From assembly GCA_023389035.1 (NCBI GenBank), contig JAEWFC010000004.1, positions 62,001 to 126,000 of the forward strand: 64,000 bases of DNA, given 5' to 3'. The DNA is from Acidobacteriota bacterium (GTDB lineage Bacteria; Acidobacteriota; Blastocatellia; Pyrinomonadales; Pyrinomonadaceae). A program made the position numbers and the translations under genes. Position 1 is the stretch's first letter. Each line of letters begins with the position of its first letter. The notes below the pieces were generated by a model. It saw only the letters and a program-made list of their open reading frames with translations, was not told where the DNA came from and made no database searches. Below, in pieces: positions 35,849-44,054 of the stretch.

Positions 35849-35958
35849 AATTGCTTCAGATGACCTCGTTTATCGAATTTTCCCGATTATATCACTCAGG
35901 GTATGAAATTGTCGCCGGATTGGCATTATCAGGAAAGTCGGAGTAGATTACACGACAA

Positions 35959-36642
35959 ATGTGGGAGCTAAACCTGAAAAGACTATTTCTTAAGATATTG
36001 ATCGCGTCGGTCGCGGTAAGTGCATTGTTCGGGATCGCGGTCGTGCTGCTCGGCAATTTCGGCGAGTTCGAGGTCAGAGTTCTGATGACGACGCTAACGG
36101 TCACGGTAACGAGCATATTGGGCCTGGCGTGCGGAGCGTCGATCGAATCCGGCCGCAGTCGGACGGTCCCGATGGCGGGGATCGCGTTCTCGATCGCATC
36201 GGCTCTGGCACTGTTCCTGATCATCTGGAACGTGCTCGATGACAGTGAACCTTTTATAAAGTCGACGCTTACGCTCGTCACCGTTGCGGTCGTGCTTTCA
36301 CATATCTCGCTGATCTCGCTTGCCCGGCTAGATCGAAGATTTGCTTGGTCGCTGACGCTGCTGGCTATCTGCGACATCCTACTTGCCGGGATACTTCTTT
36401 ACCTTATGTGGTTCGAACCGGAAAGTTCCGGTGATGTCGTTTATCGCGTGATCGCCGTGCTGTCGATACTGATCGCTGCTTTTACGGTGATGACGCCAGT
36501 CTTTCACAAGATCAGCAGTTCGGAGGAAGACGACATCGCCGGACTGGACGCCGAGATCGAAGCACTCGAGGGCAAACTTGAATCACTGCGGAAACGTCGG
36601 TCAGAGGCAGCCAAGGATCTCAAGCCGGGGCATACGGAATAG
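35959..36642 (+). CDS. Membrane protein with C-terminal coiled coil
   Basis: A 227-aa integral membrane protein with about six TM helices (LILIA-like first helix at 12-32; VLMTTLTVTVTSILGLACGA; GIAFSIASALALFLIIWNVL; STLTLVTVAVVLSHISLISL; LTLLAICDILLAGILLYLMW; VIAVLSILIAAFTVMTPVFH). It ends in a charged cytoplasmic coiled coil (AGLDAEIEALEGKLESLRKR). Family not recognised. The 3' end overlaps convergent queC by 23 bp. Confidence 0.7.
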   Translation: MWELNLKRLFLKILIASVAVSALFGIAVVLLGNFGEFEVRVLMTTLTVTVTSILGLACGASIESGRSRTVPMAGIAFSIASALALFLIIWNVLDDSEPFIKSTLTLVTVAVVLSHISLISLARLDRRFAWSLTLLAICDILLAGILLYLMWFEPESSGDVVYRVIAVLSILIAAFTVMTPVFHKISSSEEDDIAGLDAEIEALEGKLESLRKRRSEAAKDLKPGHTE

Positions 36643-37288
36643 GGTCGACCGCTCCCGCGTTGGCGAATCCTCGCAGCCGGAGAGCACAAGAGTCGCAGGT
36701 GCCGCACGCAAGGTCTTCGCTGCGGTAGCACGACCAGGTCAGATGGAGCGGAGCGTTCAATTCAAGACCTTTATTTACGATCTCGGCTTTGGTGAGATGA
36801 ATGATGGGCGTGCGAATCTCGATGTGCGTGTCAGGCTTTGTGCCGGTGTTGATCGTCTGCTGAAAAGCTCTGTAGAATTCGGGGCGGCAGTCAGGATAGC
36901 CGCTTGAATCTTCAGCAACGGCACCGATGTAGATACTGGTTGCCCCGATAACTTCTGCCCAACTCGTTGCGATCGCGAGCATGTTCGCGTTGCGAAACGG
37001 CACGTAGCTTGTCGGGATCTCGGTCGAGCCTAGATCAGCATCCGTGACCTCGATCGTGTCATCAGTCAGTGAGGATCCACCGATCTTTGCCAAGTATTCG
37101 ACCGAAACCTCCAGCCGCTTATCGATCGCATAGTGGTCGGCGATATCGTTGAATGCTTTCCGTTCACGTGCCTCGGTTCGCTGACCGTAGGAGATGTGAA
37201 GAAATGCCAGTTGGTCGTTCTCGGCCGAGGCGATCGCGGCGGTGACACACGAATCCATCCCGCCGGAAACAAGAACGATCGCCGTCAC
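36620..37288 (-). CDS. queC: 7-cyano-7-deazaguanine synthase QueC
   Basis: A 222-aa ATP-dependent enzyme converting 7-carboxy-7-deazaguanine to preQ0 in queuosine (or 7-deazaguanine DNA modification) synthesis. The PP-loop is SGGMDS (8-13). The central motif VPFRNANMLAIATSWAEVIG is characteristic. The C-terminal zinc site comprises four Cys (SCYRSEDLACGTCDSCALRL). It is the last gene of queE / beta-lactamase-like / queC, overlapping the previous gene by 4 bp. queD and queF are not in the window. Confidence 0.95.
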   Translation of the reverse strand: MTAIVLVSGGMDSCVTAAIASAENDQLAFLHISYGQRTEARERKAFNDIADHYAIDKRLEVSVEYLAKIGGSSLTDDTIEVTDADLGSTEIPTSYVPFRNANMLAIATSWAEVIGATSIYIGAVAEDSSGYPDCRPEFYRAFQQTINTGTKPDTHIEIRTPIIHLTKAEIVNKGLELNAPLHLTWSCYRSEDLACGTCDSCALRLRGFANAGAVDPIPYAPA

Positions 37289-38184
37289 TGCGTGAGCCCC
37301 TCTTGAAGTATCTGCGACAGCTTCCAGATCATGGCAAGGCCCGGGTTTTCCTGGTTATAGCCGGTTGCCGGCATATCGTCGACGTAGATCGCGATTGCGA
37401 TGCGGCCCTTTCGGGTATAAACGATGCCGACGTCAGCACGCAGGCGGTCTAGCGAGCCGGATTTTGAGGCCACCTGCATCGTGTCGGAGAGGCCGCGGCC
37501 GATGCCGTCCTTATACTGCTGACGCTTGAGGATCGAGATCATTTCGGCAGATGCTTCCTTTGAAACGACCTCGCCTTTTTCGAGCATTTCCAGCAGCCTG
37601 ACCATATCGCGAGGCGAAGTGCGGCCAAGTCCGAAAAGACGATTACGCTGGTCGTTTATCCACGCTTTTGCATCGCCGCCGCCTCCGATCTTTCGCATCG
37701 ATAGCGTGTCCTTTAGCCCGAGCTTGTCCATATAGTCGTTGACGGCGTCGGCGGTGATCTTGTCGAGGACGAGATTAGTGGCTGTATTGTCGGATAGAAC
37801 GATCATCAGGTGAACGGCGGTCCGAAGATCGATCTTGGAGCCGTCAGTGAATTCGCCCAGAATACCGGAGCCGCCCACCTTTTTATCTTTGGACACGATC
37901 AACTCGTCGGCCCACGCGGCCTTGCCCTCGGCTACCTGTCGAAATGCTTCCGCCATGATCGGCATCTTTATGGTGCTTGCTGTTCGCACCTGCTCGTCGC
38001 CGTGGAGAGAGTAGTCCTTTCCGGAATCCAGATTCTTCGCATAGATCGAGATACTGCCCTTAAAGTCGGCGATCGCAGAGGTAACTTTCGCATCTAGTGA
38101 CGCTGCAGACGAAGGCCTCGATGTTTGACCGGATGCGACCGCGGTTAGGAGAAAAAAGAGTGTCAGGATCTGAAGATTGCTCAT
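37285..38184 (-). CDS. Class A beta-lactamase-like serine hydrolase lacking Glu166
   Basis: A 299-aa exported protein: signal peptide MSNLQILTLFFLLTAVASGQ, then the penicillin-binding fold. Active-site blocks are S70-T-I-K73 (ASTIKMP), S131-D-N133 (VLSDNTATN) and K241-S-G243. The omega-loop region (about 160-190, SMRKIGGGGDAKAWINDQRN) has no E-x-x-x-N, so the deacylating Glu166 of true class A enzymes appears absent. It may be a DD-peptidase-like or other serine hydrolase rather than an antibiotic-degrading enzyme. It sits between queE (10-bp gap) and queC (4-bp overlap), an odd location for a cell-envelope enzyme. Confidence 0.8.
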   Translation of the reverse strand: MSNLQILTLFFLLTAVASGQTSRPSSAASLDAKVTSAIADFKGSISIYAKNLDSGKDYSLHGDEQVRTASTIKMPIMAEAFRQVAEGKAAWADELIVSKDKKVGGSGILGEFTDGSKIDLRTAVHLMIVLSDNTATNLVLDKITADAVNDYMDKLGLKDTLSMRKIGGGGDAKAWINDQRNRLFGLGRTSPRDMVRLLEMLEKGEVVSKEASAEMISILKRQQYKDGIGRGLSDTMQVASKSGSLDRLRADVGIVYTRKGRIAIAIYVDDMPATGYNQENPGLAMIWKLSQILQEGLTQ

Positions 38185-38194
38185 AAGTGTTTGA

Positions 38195-38842
38195 TCAAAC
38201 GCCGCGGACGTCGGCTCCCCAAATGTATTTGTGCAGCTGCAGATTTAATCGAACTTGCAGACCGCTAGCAGCTATAGCCTCTGCCATTCCTGCCAGATCG
38301 GGAATGCCGTGGACAGGCGATATCAGGACCTCTTTCGTTCGGCTGATCAGATCGTAGCGCCCGATGATCTCCTTGGCGAATTCCCAATCACTCGGCCCGG
38401 CCACGACAAATTTTACCTCATCTTTTTCGCGACGGAGTCGTCCAAGATTCGGCCAATGGTTTCGCTCGGCCTCGCCGGAACCGGGACATTTTACGTCAAG
38501 GATTATCGCCGCCCGAGAATCAACTTCCTCCGTCGAGACGAAGCCGCCCGTTTCGATCAACACCTCGTAGTTTCGGTTGCAAAGCGTGTTTATGAACGCG
38601 AACACGTTCTTTTGGGCGAGCGGTTCACCGCCGGTGATCTCAACGAGGTTGCAACCGAATTCCTCGAGCCTTGTCAGCAATGCCTCGAACGACAACTTCT
38701 CGCCGCCTGTGAACGTGTATTCGCTATCGCACCAAACGCATCGCATTGGGCAGCCGGTCAGGCGCACGAACGAGCACGGGCGGCCGGCGTGAGACGACTC
38801 GCCCTGGATCGAGAGAAAAAGCTCGGTAATGCGAAGATCCAT
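38195..38842 (-). CDS. queE: 7-carboxy-7-deazaguanine synthase QueE
   Basis: A 215-aa radical SAM enzyme that contracts 6-carboxytetrahydropterin to 7-carboxy-7-deazaguanine. The N-terminus ITELFLSIQGESSHAGRP is the QueE signature, and the cluster cysteines are C31-x3-C35-x2-C38 followed by DSEYTF. The SAM-binding segment EITGGEPLAQ is present. First gene of the que operon, divergent from the Xaa-Pro aminopeptidase gene. Confidence 0.95.
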   Translation of the reverse strand: MDLRITELFLSIQGESSHAGRPCSFVRLTGCPMRCVWCDSEYTFTGGEKLSFEALLTRLEEFGCNLVEITGGEPLAQKNVFAFINTLCNRNYEVLIETGGFVSTEEVDSRAAIILDVKCPGSGEAERNHWPNLGRLRREKDEVKFVVAGPSDWEFAKEIIGRYDLISRTKEVLISPVHGIPDLAGMAEAIAASGLQVRLNLQLHKYIWGADVRGV

Positions 38843-38894
38843 CTATTTGAACTAAGAATATCAGGTAGTTCAGGATAAACGGGCAGCCGGAGTG

Positions 38895-40277
38895 ATGTCT
38901 AACACCCCAGCGTCGCTTCCCTCTTTGATGGAAGCCGGCTTTAGCGTTAAACTTCCGAGTAATATGCGACAGCAGCTAAAGCGATTCATCGACCAGATGG
39001 AAGACAATTCCATCGCTATCATCCCCGCGGCCCGCGAGAAAACACGAAGCTACGATACTGAGTATAAGTTTCGACAGGATTCTGACTTTTGGTACCTGAC
39101 CGGATTCCCTGAGCCGGACGCGGTCGCCGTCATCGATCCGCAGAATAGAAAGTCGCCGTTCACGCTCTATGTCAGGTCGCGAGATCCGCTGATGGAGACC
39201 TGGTACGGCAGGCGTCAAGGCGTCGAAGGTGCGGTGAAGAACTTCGGTGCGAGCACCGCTTATTCGGTCGAGAAGTTCGACAAAGATCTGCCGAAGCTGC
39301 TCGATGGAAAGGACCGGCTCTATTACAGATTCTCGGTAGATCAGCAGTTGGACCAGCAAGTGCTCGCGTATCTCTCTGGCCAGCGTGTTCGGCGCCTCAA
39401 GACCGCGTACCCGCCGCACACGATCATCGATCCGACCGTGATCACCGGCGAAATGCGGCTGCACAAAAACCCTGAAGAGGTCGAGATGATGCAGACCGCG
39501 GCGACGATCGCTGCTGAGGCTCACATCCTCGCGATGAAAAAGGTCAAGCCCGGAATGAATGAGGGGCAGGTCGAGTCGCTGATGGAAGCCTACATGAAAG
39601 ACAAGGGTGCAAGCGGCGTTGCTTACAATTCAATAATCGGCGGCGGTGCGAATGCAACGATCCTGCATTACGTTGAAAACAATATGCCGCTCAAAGACGG
39701 CGACCTGATCTTGATCGATGCCGGAGCGGAATATCAGGGATATGCCTCGGACATCACCCGCACGTTTCCAGTTAACGGTAGATACACCGACGCACAGCGA
39801 GAGGTCTATGACGTGGTGCTCGACGTGCAGGAAAAATGTATCGACTACACTAAGACCGGCAATACGGTAAAGGGCCGCCAGGACTACTCGATCGAACTTT
39901 TAACGGAAGGTATGGTAAAGCTCGGGCTGCTGAAGGGCAAAACCTCAGACCTGATCAAGAAGAAGGCATATCTAAAATATTACATGCACGGCGTTGGTCA
40001 CTTTCTCGGAATGGATGTGCACGATGCGGGGCGGTATTTCACCGACCAGGCTGCCAAGAATTCGAAGCCGTTCGCACCGGGAATGGTGTTGACGGTCGAG
40101 CCGGGCATCTACGTTCCCGAAGACGACAAATCAGCTCCGGCAAAGTATCGCGGGATCGGGATCCGCATCGAGGACGATGTATTGGTGACCGAGGAAGGAA
40201 ACCGCAATCTCACGTCTAAAGTTCCGAAGGACGCTGATGAGATCGAGGCGATAATGCGCGGCGGGAAGAAGAAATAG
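38895..40277 (+). CDS. pepP: Xaa-Pro aminopeptidase (M24B, PepP type)
   Basis: A 460-aa metallopeptidase removing N-terminal residues before proline. The N-terminal creatinase-like domain contains YKFRQDSDFWYLTGFPEPDA. The pita-bread catalytic domain holds the five metal ligands: LILIDAGAEYQGYASDITRT (two Asp), HGVGHFLGMDVHD (His), VLTVEPGIYV (Glu) and GIRIEDDVLV (Glu). The ATG at 38895 follows GGAG; a GTG one codon earlier is an alternative. No signal peptide, so cytoplasmic. It precedes the DoxX gene by 5 bp. Confidence 0.93.
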   Translation: MSNTPASLPSLMEAGFSVKLPSNMRQQLKRFIDQMEDNSIAIIPAAREKTRSYDTEYKFRQDSDFWYLTGFPEPDAVAVIDPQNRKSPFTLYVRSRDPLMETWYGRRQGVEGAVKNFGASTAYSVEKFDKDLPKLLDGKDRLYYRFSVDQQLDQQVLAYLSGQRVRRLKTAYPPHTIIDPTVITGEMRLHKNPEEVEMMQTAATIAAEAHILAMKKVKPGMNEGQVESLMEAYMKDKGASGVAYNSIIGGGANATILHYVENNMPLKDGDLILIDAGAEYQGYASDITRTFPVNGRYTDAQREVYDVVLDVQEKCIDYTKTGNTVKGRQDYSIELLTEGMVKLGLLKGKTSDLIKKKAYLKYYMHGVGHFLGMDVHDAGRYFTDQAAKNSKPFAPGMVLTVEPGIYVPEDDKSAPAKYRGIGIRIEDDVLVTEEGNRNLTSKVPKDADEIEAIMRGGKKK

Positions 40278-40282
40278 TTAAT

Positions 40283-40711
40283 ATGCCCGGATTAGATCAG
40301 ATCCTTCGAGACCTGCCGATGCTGCTTGCGGCGACAATGGTAGCGATACTATTTCTGCAATCGGGCCTAGACAAAGTAACCGATTGGAGCGGTAACCTCG
40401 AATGGCTCACCGGCCATTTTTCGAAGACATTTCTAGCAGGAATGGTGCCGATGATGTTAGGCACCGTCACGATAACGGAGATCGCGACCGGACTACTATC
40501 AGCCGTCGGGATCGTTTACTATCTCGTTAGCGGGTCTACGGTATTTATATTTTGGGGCGGCGTGATCGGAGCGGTTTCGATCCTCTCGTTGTTTTTCGGA
40601 CAGCGGGTCGCAAAAGATTATCCCGGAGCCGCTGTCCTTGTTCCCTACTTCCTGCTGCTTCTGGTTCTGATCATTTTAGGCCAACCGAACCGGCCGGCTG
40701 TTACATTCTAA
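40283..40711 (+). CDS. DoxX-like membrane protein
   Basis: A 142-aa integral membrane protein with four hydrophobic helices (MLLAATMVAILFLQSGLDKV, then VPMMLGTVTITEIATGLLSA, and two C-terminal). The FLQSGLDKVTDW segment after the first helix is the DoxX/DoxD-like signature (an Arg/Lys near G-x-x-K). DoxX proteins are small quinone-linked or redox-associated membrane subunits. Specific role unknown. Cotranscribed with pepP; the stop overlaps the convergent gene by 4 bp. Confidence 0.75.
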   Translation: MPGLDQILRDLPMLLAATMVAILFLQSGLDKVTDWSGNLEWLTGHFSKTFLAGMVPMMLGTVTITEIATGLLSAVGIVYYLVSGSTVFIFWGGVIGAVSILSLFFGQRVAKDYPGAAVLVPYFLLLLVLIILGQPNRPAVTF

Positions 40712-41646
40712 CGCCGTGCTTCAATCGCACGGGCCGGGGCATTCAGTTCAGCAATGCGTTTCTTGACCGCACGCGTCAGGATCTTAACCTCTGAAGACGA
40801 ATAATTAGCCGCGCGGAACGCATCTGATATCTGCTTGTTACTTAGCCGCCGAAGCAGATTCCCGAGCCAACGAGCATCTTCGACCGTGAACTCCTTCATT
40901 AGGTGATCTTGCTTGCCGTCGTACGCCATATCGAGGTACCCCTTAGAGGTCATTCCGACGATAAATGAAGCCTCCGAGTAATGTTCCGGGTTGCTGACAC
41001 TTCGCCCAAATTTGGTCAGGACAGGGATACTGGTCGCTGCCGTGCGGCCGAACGACGAACCGAGATCACTGACGATGTAGTGGCGTTTATTTCCCTGCTG
41101 CAGAATAGCGGTATTTTCGTCCTTCAGGTCCCAGTTGTTGATCAAGGCCATCATTAGCTTTAGGCCATTGAATTCTCGCGTGCCGACGAAGGGGTTCTCC
41201 TTCCATTCCCAGCGCCCGTCGCGTTCAACGTTTGCCGGGCGAGCTTCTAGTCGAACGTTGTTATAAGTTTTCGTGGTCGGAATGGTTAGCTTCGGGATCA
41301 GATAGTCAATCTCTGTCTTGTAGCCGATCGCCCAAAGTAGACGAGTGGCGGCAACTTCGGCCTGTGATTCGTCAGCGATCTTCGCGACCCATTCACGACC
41401 CGAACCGTCCTTGATACGATACTTCAGATTATTACCGCCTTTCTCGTCCTCAATGAATGTGATCCTGCGTGTGTTAGGCCGCATCGCGGTGCCGCCAGGC
41501 CCCAATAGCAGGTTCCTCTGAGAAATATTCACCGGCTCCCAGAGCACCGCAGTAAGCCTTTGTGCGTGAGCGTTGAACGAACTCGCGAAAATCATTACGG
41601 CAATGGAGAGAATTACTAGTACGGCTTTTCTATCTAGTCCAAACAT
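40708..41646 (-). CDS. Exported protein with kinase-like (HipA/PI3K-type) fold
   Basis: A 312-aa protein with signal peptide (1-28, ending NAHA). The mature part carries kinase-like motifs in order: EWVAKIADESQAEVAATRLL with candidate ATP lysine K89 and helix Glu97, INNWDLKDENTA (169-180) resembling the D-x-K-x-x-N catalytic loop, and VSDLGSSFG (192-200) resembling a DFG metal site. This order matches atypical kinases such as HipA, CotH and PI3/4-kinases. The substrate and ATP source outside the cytoplasm are unknown. It is the last gene of a minus-strand run of secreted proteins from 43335. Confidence 0.6.
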   Translation of the reverse strand: MFGLDRKAVLVILSIAVMIFASSFNAHAQRLTAVLWEPVNISQRNLLLGPGGTAMRPNTRRITFIEDEKGGNNLKYRIKDGSGREWVAKIADESQAEVAATRLLWAIGYKTEIDYLIPKLTIPTTKTYNNVRLEARPANVERDGRWEWKENPFVGTREFNGLKLMMALINNWDLKDENTAILQQGNKRHYIVSDLGSSFGRTAATSIPVLTKFGRSVSNPEHYSEASFIVGMTSKGYLDMAYDGKQDHLMKEFTVEDARWLGNLLRRLSNKQISDAFRAANYSSSEVKILTRAVKKRIAELNAPARAIEARR

Positions 41647-41667
41647 CTTCGTCGTCCCCCTGAAAAA

Positions 41668-42729
41668 TTATGGCTGAGTTGCCAGACGGCCGGCCGCTGC
41701 CGCCGTTGCAAAAACCTCTTCGCAAAGACTTATCTTTGTCACTGACACAGCGGCCGGATCTTCCGCGTTAGGTTTCGGCTCGCTTTCACCTACACGGTTC
41801 GGGATCACGCCTTTGTCCACGGTCGCCCCTGTGCGGGAAATAGATTGGAAATGCATCTCGTCGCCGACTATTTCGACTATCATGAACGAAAGATCTGTAT
41901 CGAAACCTGCGGCTGTGATAGTTGACCGGTCCTTAAGATCGTTCTTCCGAACTTCCCCGCCGGCGCCTGTCACAAAGTACTGAATACCATCCATTGGCTT
42001 GATCCTTTCGTAGGTGTGGTCGTGGCCCGTAAAGACCACATCAACTCCGTATTTCACGAAGAGCGGATGCAAAGCCTCGCGTATCTTTTCGTCCGACCCG
42101 TGGCGACCAGCGGAGGAATAAGGCGGATGATGGAAGAACGCTATCTTCCATTTCGATGTGTCTTTTTCGAGCTCCGAAACGAGCCAGTCGATCTGCTTTT
42201 TATCGAGTTGGACGGTGTTGAGAGCGTAGAAAGACGCATCAGCCTTAACCAGCTTGTAGTATTCGCGACCGTCCATATTGAACAGCTTATAGTTGCGCTG
42301 ATTGGGCTCATCATGGTTGCCAAGCGAGGCATAAAACTTGACGTCTCGGTCGATCAATGCCTTATAAGGCAGTTCAAATTTCTTCACGTAATCCTCCGGC
42401 TTCTGGTCGTAGTACATGTTGTCACCGGTCAGGATGATGGTGTCATAATTGAATTTTTCCTGATACGCGGCCATCATCGTCCCAAGTTCATACTGTACGC
42501 GTGTGCCGCGCCCCGTATCACCGACTGCGGCGAACTTGATCGAGCCTTCGGCATTCGGCAACGTTACCGTACGTTCGGCTTCCGGGACCGCGTTTTTCGC
42601 AAACTGGCTGACATTCGGCATCCGCTGGCCGTCTACGACCGTGGCGGCCGAAAGCAGTATTGCGGCCGCTACGAGCTTTGTCTTAAATAATTTCTCAATT
42701 CTGATCGCAAACACTTTCCCCGTGATCAT
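41668..42729 (-). CDS. Exported metallophosphatase (purple acid phosphatase-like)
   Basis: A 353-aa calcineurin-like phosphatase. An N-terminal hydrophobic stretch (LVAAAILLSAATVVDG) acts as signal peptide or anchor. Metal motifs: FAAVGDTGRG, ILTGDNMYYD, ASLGNHDEP, AFFHHPPYSS and VFTGHDHTYER, all intact and in the order of periplasmic acid phosphatases. The last 50 residues are a low-complexity tail with one Cys. Likely releases phosphate from organic esters. It lies 21 bp upstream of the kinase-like gene, suggesting an operon. Confidence 0.85.
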   Translation of the reverse strand: MITGKVFAIRIEKLFKTKLVAAAILLSAATVVDGQRMPNVSQFAKNAVPEAERTVTLPNAEGSIKFAAVGDTGRGTRVQYELGTMMAAYQEKFNYDTIILTGDNMYYDQKPEDYVKKFELPYKALIDRDVKFYASLGNHDEPNQRNYKLFNMDGREYYKLVKADASFYALNTVQLDKKQIDWLVSELEKDTSKWKIAFFHHPPYSSAGRHGSDEKIREALHPLFVKYGVDVVFTGHDHTYERIKPMDGIQYFVTGAGGEVRKNDLKDRSTITAAGFDTDLSFMIVEIVGDEMHFQSISRTGATVDKGVIPNRVGESEPKPNAEDPAAVSVTKISLCEEVFATAAAAGRLATQP

Positions 42730-42759
42730 ATCGCTGCAAATCCCCCAGATCTTAGTTCA

Positions 42760-43335
42760 CTACGGCAACGCGTTAGTCATAAAGTCAATGATCAGCCCGG
42801 ACTCCTTATCGAGAAGGATCAAGTCCCGGCCAATAAAGTGGTAATTTAGCTCTTCAGGCAATTCAGGCAACGCCAAAAGCATCCTCGGCGGCATTTCAAC
42901 CTTTTCCCGGCCCTCCGGATAAGCGGCATTGACCACAAGCTTTAAGCCTTTGGTGTCGGCCTCGGCATTCTCGGCTTTGATGTTAGCGAGCTCAGCGTCT
43001 GAGTAGTTTGCCTTAATTATCCGGGCGATCATCGCGACTGCCGAAGGTGTAAAGATCTCGCCTCTTTTCGCGGCTTTGCGCTGCGTAGCAATATTCTTGA
43101 AAAGTGCTGATTTATGGGCAGCTAACTGTTCGGCCGTCGCCTCGGTGGATAAGGTCGGCATTCCCGCCTCGATCTCGCGACGCTGTGTGACGTATGAATT
43201 CACCGCCGCTTCAAATGCAGCCTTTGCTGCTGAATCGTCCGTCTCACTGGCTACCGCTGTTTTTTGAGCATGGATGCTAATTGAAGTCACGATCAAGATC
43301 GTGGCAACAGCGTAGTACTTCATTACATTGCGCAT
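42760..43335 (-). CDS. Secreted hypothetical protein
   Basis: A 191-aa protein. The start at 43335 (MRNVMKYYAVATILIVTSIS) is supported by GAGG nine bases upstream and gives a signal peptide ending HAQ. The body is mostly helical and Ala/Glu-rich (AAKAAFEAAVNSYVTQRREI, AVAMIARIIKANYSDAELAN), ending in a beta segment (LNYHFIGRDLILLDKESGLI). Family not recognised. First gene of the secreted-protein run that continues through the phosphatase. Confidence 0.65.
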   Translation of the reverse strand: MRNVMKYYAVATILIVTSISIHAQKTAVASETDDSAAKAAFEAAVNSYVTQRREIEAGMPTLSTEATAEQLAAHKSALFKNIATQRKAAKRGEIFTPSAVAMIARIIKANYSDAELANIKAENAEADTKGLKLVVNAAYPEGREKVEMPPRMLLALPELPEELNYHFIGRDLILLDKESGLIIDFMTNALP

Positions 43336-43487
43336 AATAAACACCTCGTAATCAGCAAAGCTGTGCAACGCGTGTGCCATTAGTCCCTCATGCTAGAAAC
43401 CGTAATGTACGTGCGGCGTTATCAACATTTCTGTGATTCGCACCTCCCTGATCTTATGTTTGGATTTATTACACACTTGAACAGCGC

Positions 43488-43513
43488 AAAAAGAGCGGGC
43501 ACTTAACCCGCTC
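43488..43513 (-). terminator. Terminator of the gene at 43542
   Basis: GAGCGGG (43493-43499) with CCCGCTC (43507-43513), 7-nt loop, five Ts on the minus strand. Confidence 0.8.
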
Positions 43514-43541
43514 CTATGAGACCTGCGCTTCAAGAACGATG

Positions 43542-43970
43542 TTATTCGCTCTTCGTAGAACGCGGAGATTCAACAACGAATGTCGCCGTATACGCTTTTG
43601 AGTCGATCGCCTTGGCCGAACTCGGAAGTGGTGTCAACCGCATAAGGGTTATGTTGTAGCCTTTATAGGGAAGGAATCCATCGCCAGTATTAGTGTTTTG
43701 AAGTGTGGTGTTCATCTCAAACGTCTGAGCGTCTTTGCCGTTTCGAGATAACATTACTTTGATCTTGGCATTGCCGGCCCAAATGCAATTGGCGTCTTCT
43801 GGACATCGAGAGTCTTCGATAACTTCGACGAATTTGATAGAGATCTTGCCCGTTTTTGCGGTCTTTGAAGTACCGACCTTCACTTTCAGCTCTTCGGACG
43901 AGGCCTTGCCCGCGAAAACTAGATTGGTCGATGCAAGTAGCATCAAAATTCCTGCGACGATCGATCTCAT
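43542..43970 (-). CDS. Small secreted hypothetical protein
   Basis: A 142-aa exported protein. The ATG at 43970 (MRSIVAGILMLLASTNLVFA) follows a strong GGGAGG and opens a signal peptide; the longer frame from 44045 has neither. The mature domain is beta-rich with a conserved-looking disulfide loop (EDSRCPEDANCIWAGNAKIK) seen in many uncharacterised secreted proteins of this phylum. Function unknown. Confidence 0.7.
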   Translation of the reverse strand: MRSIVAGILMLLASTNLVFAGKASSEELKVKVGTSKTAKTGKISIKFVEVIEDSRCPEDANCIWAGNAKIKVMLSRNGKDAQTFEMNTTLQNTNTGDGFLPYKGYNITLMRLTPLPSSAKAIDSKAYTATFVVESPRSTKSE

Positions 43971-44054
43971 AAAACCTCCCCCGCGGCACACAATCGACGC
44001 CGCACATCGTTTGGACGCCGGCGTCGATAAAAAGCGTTGCAGCAATATGTGCGA

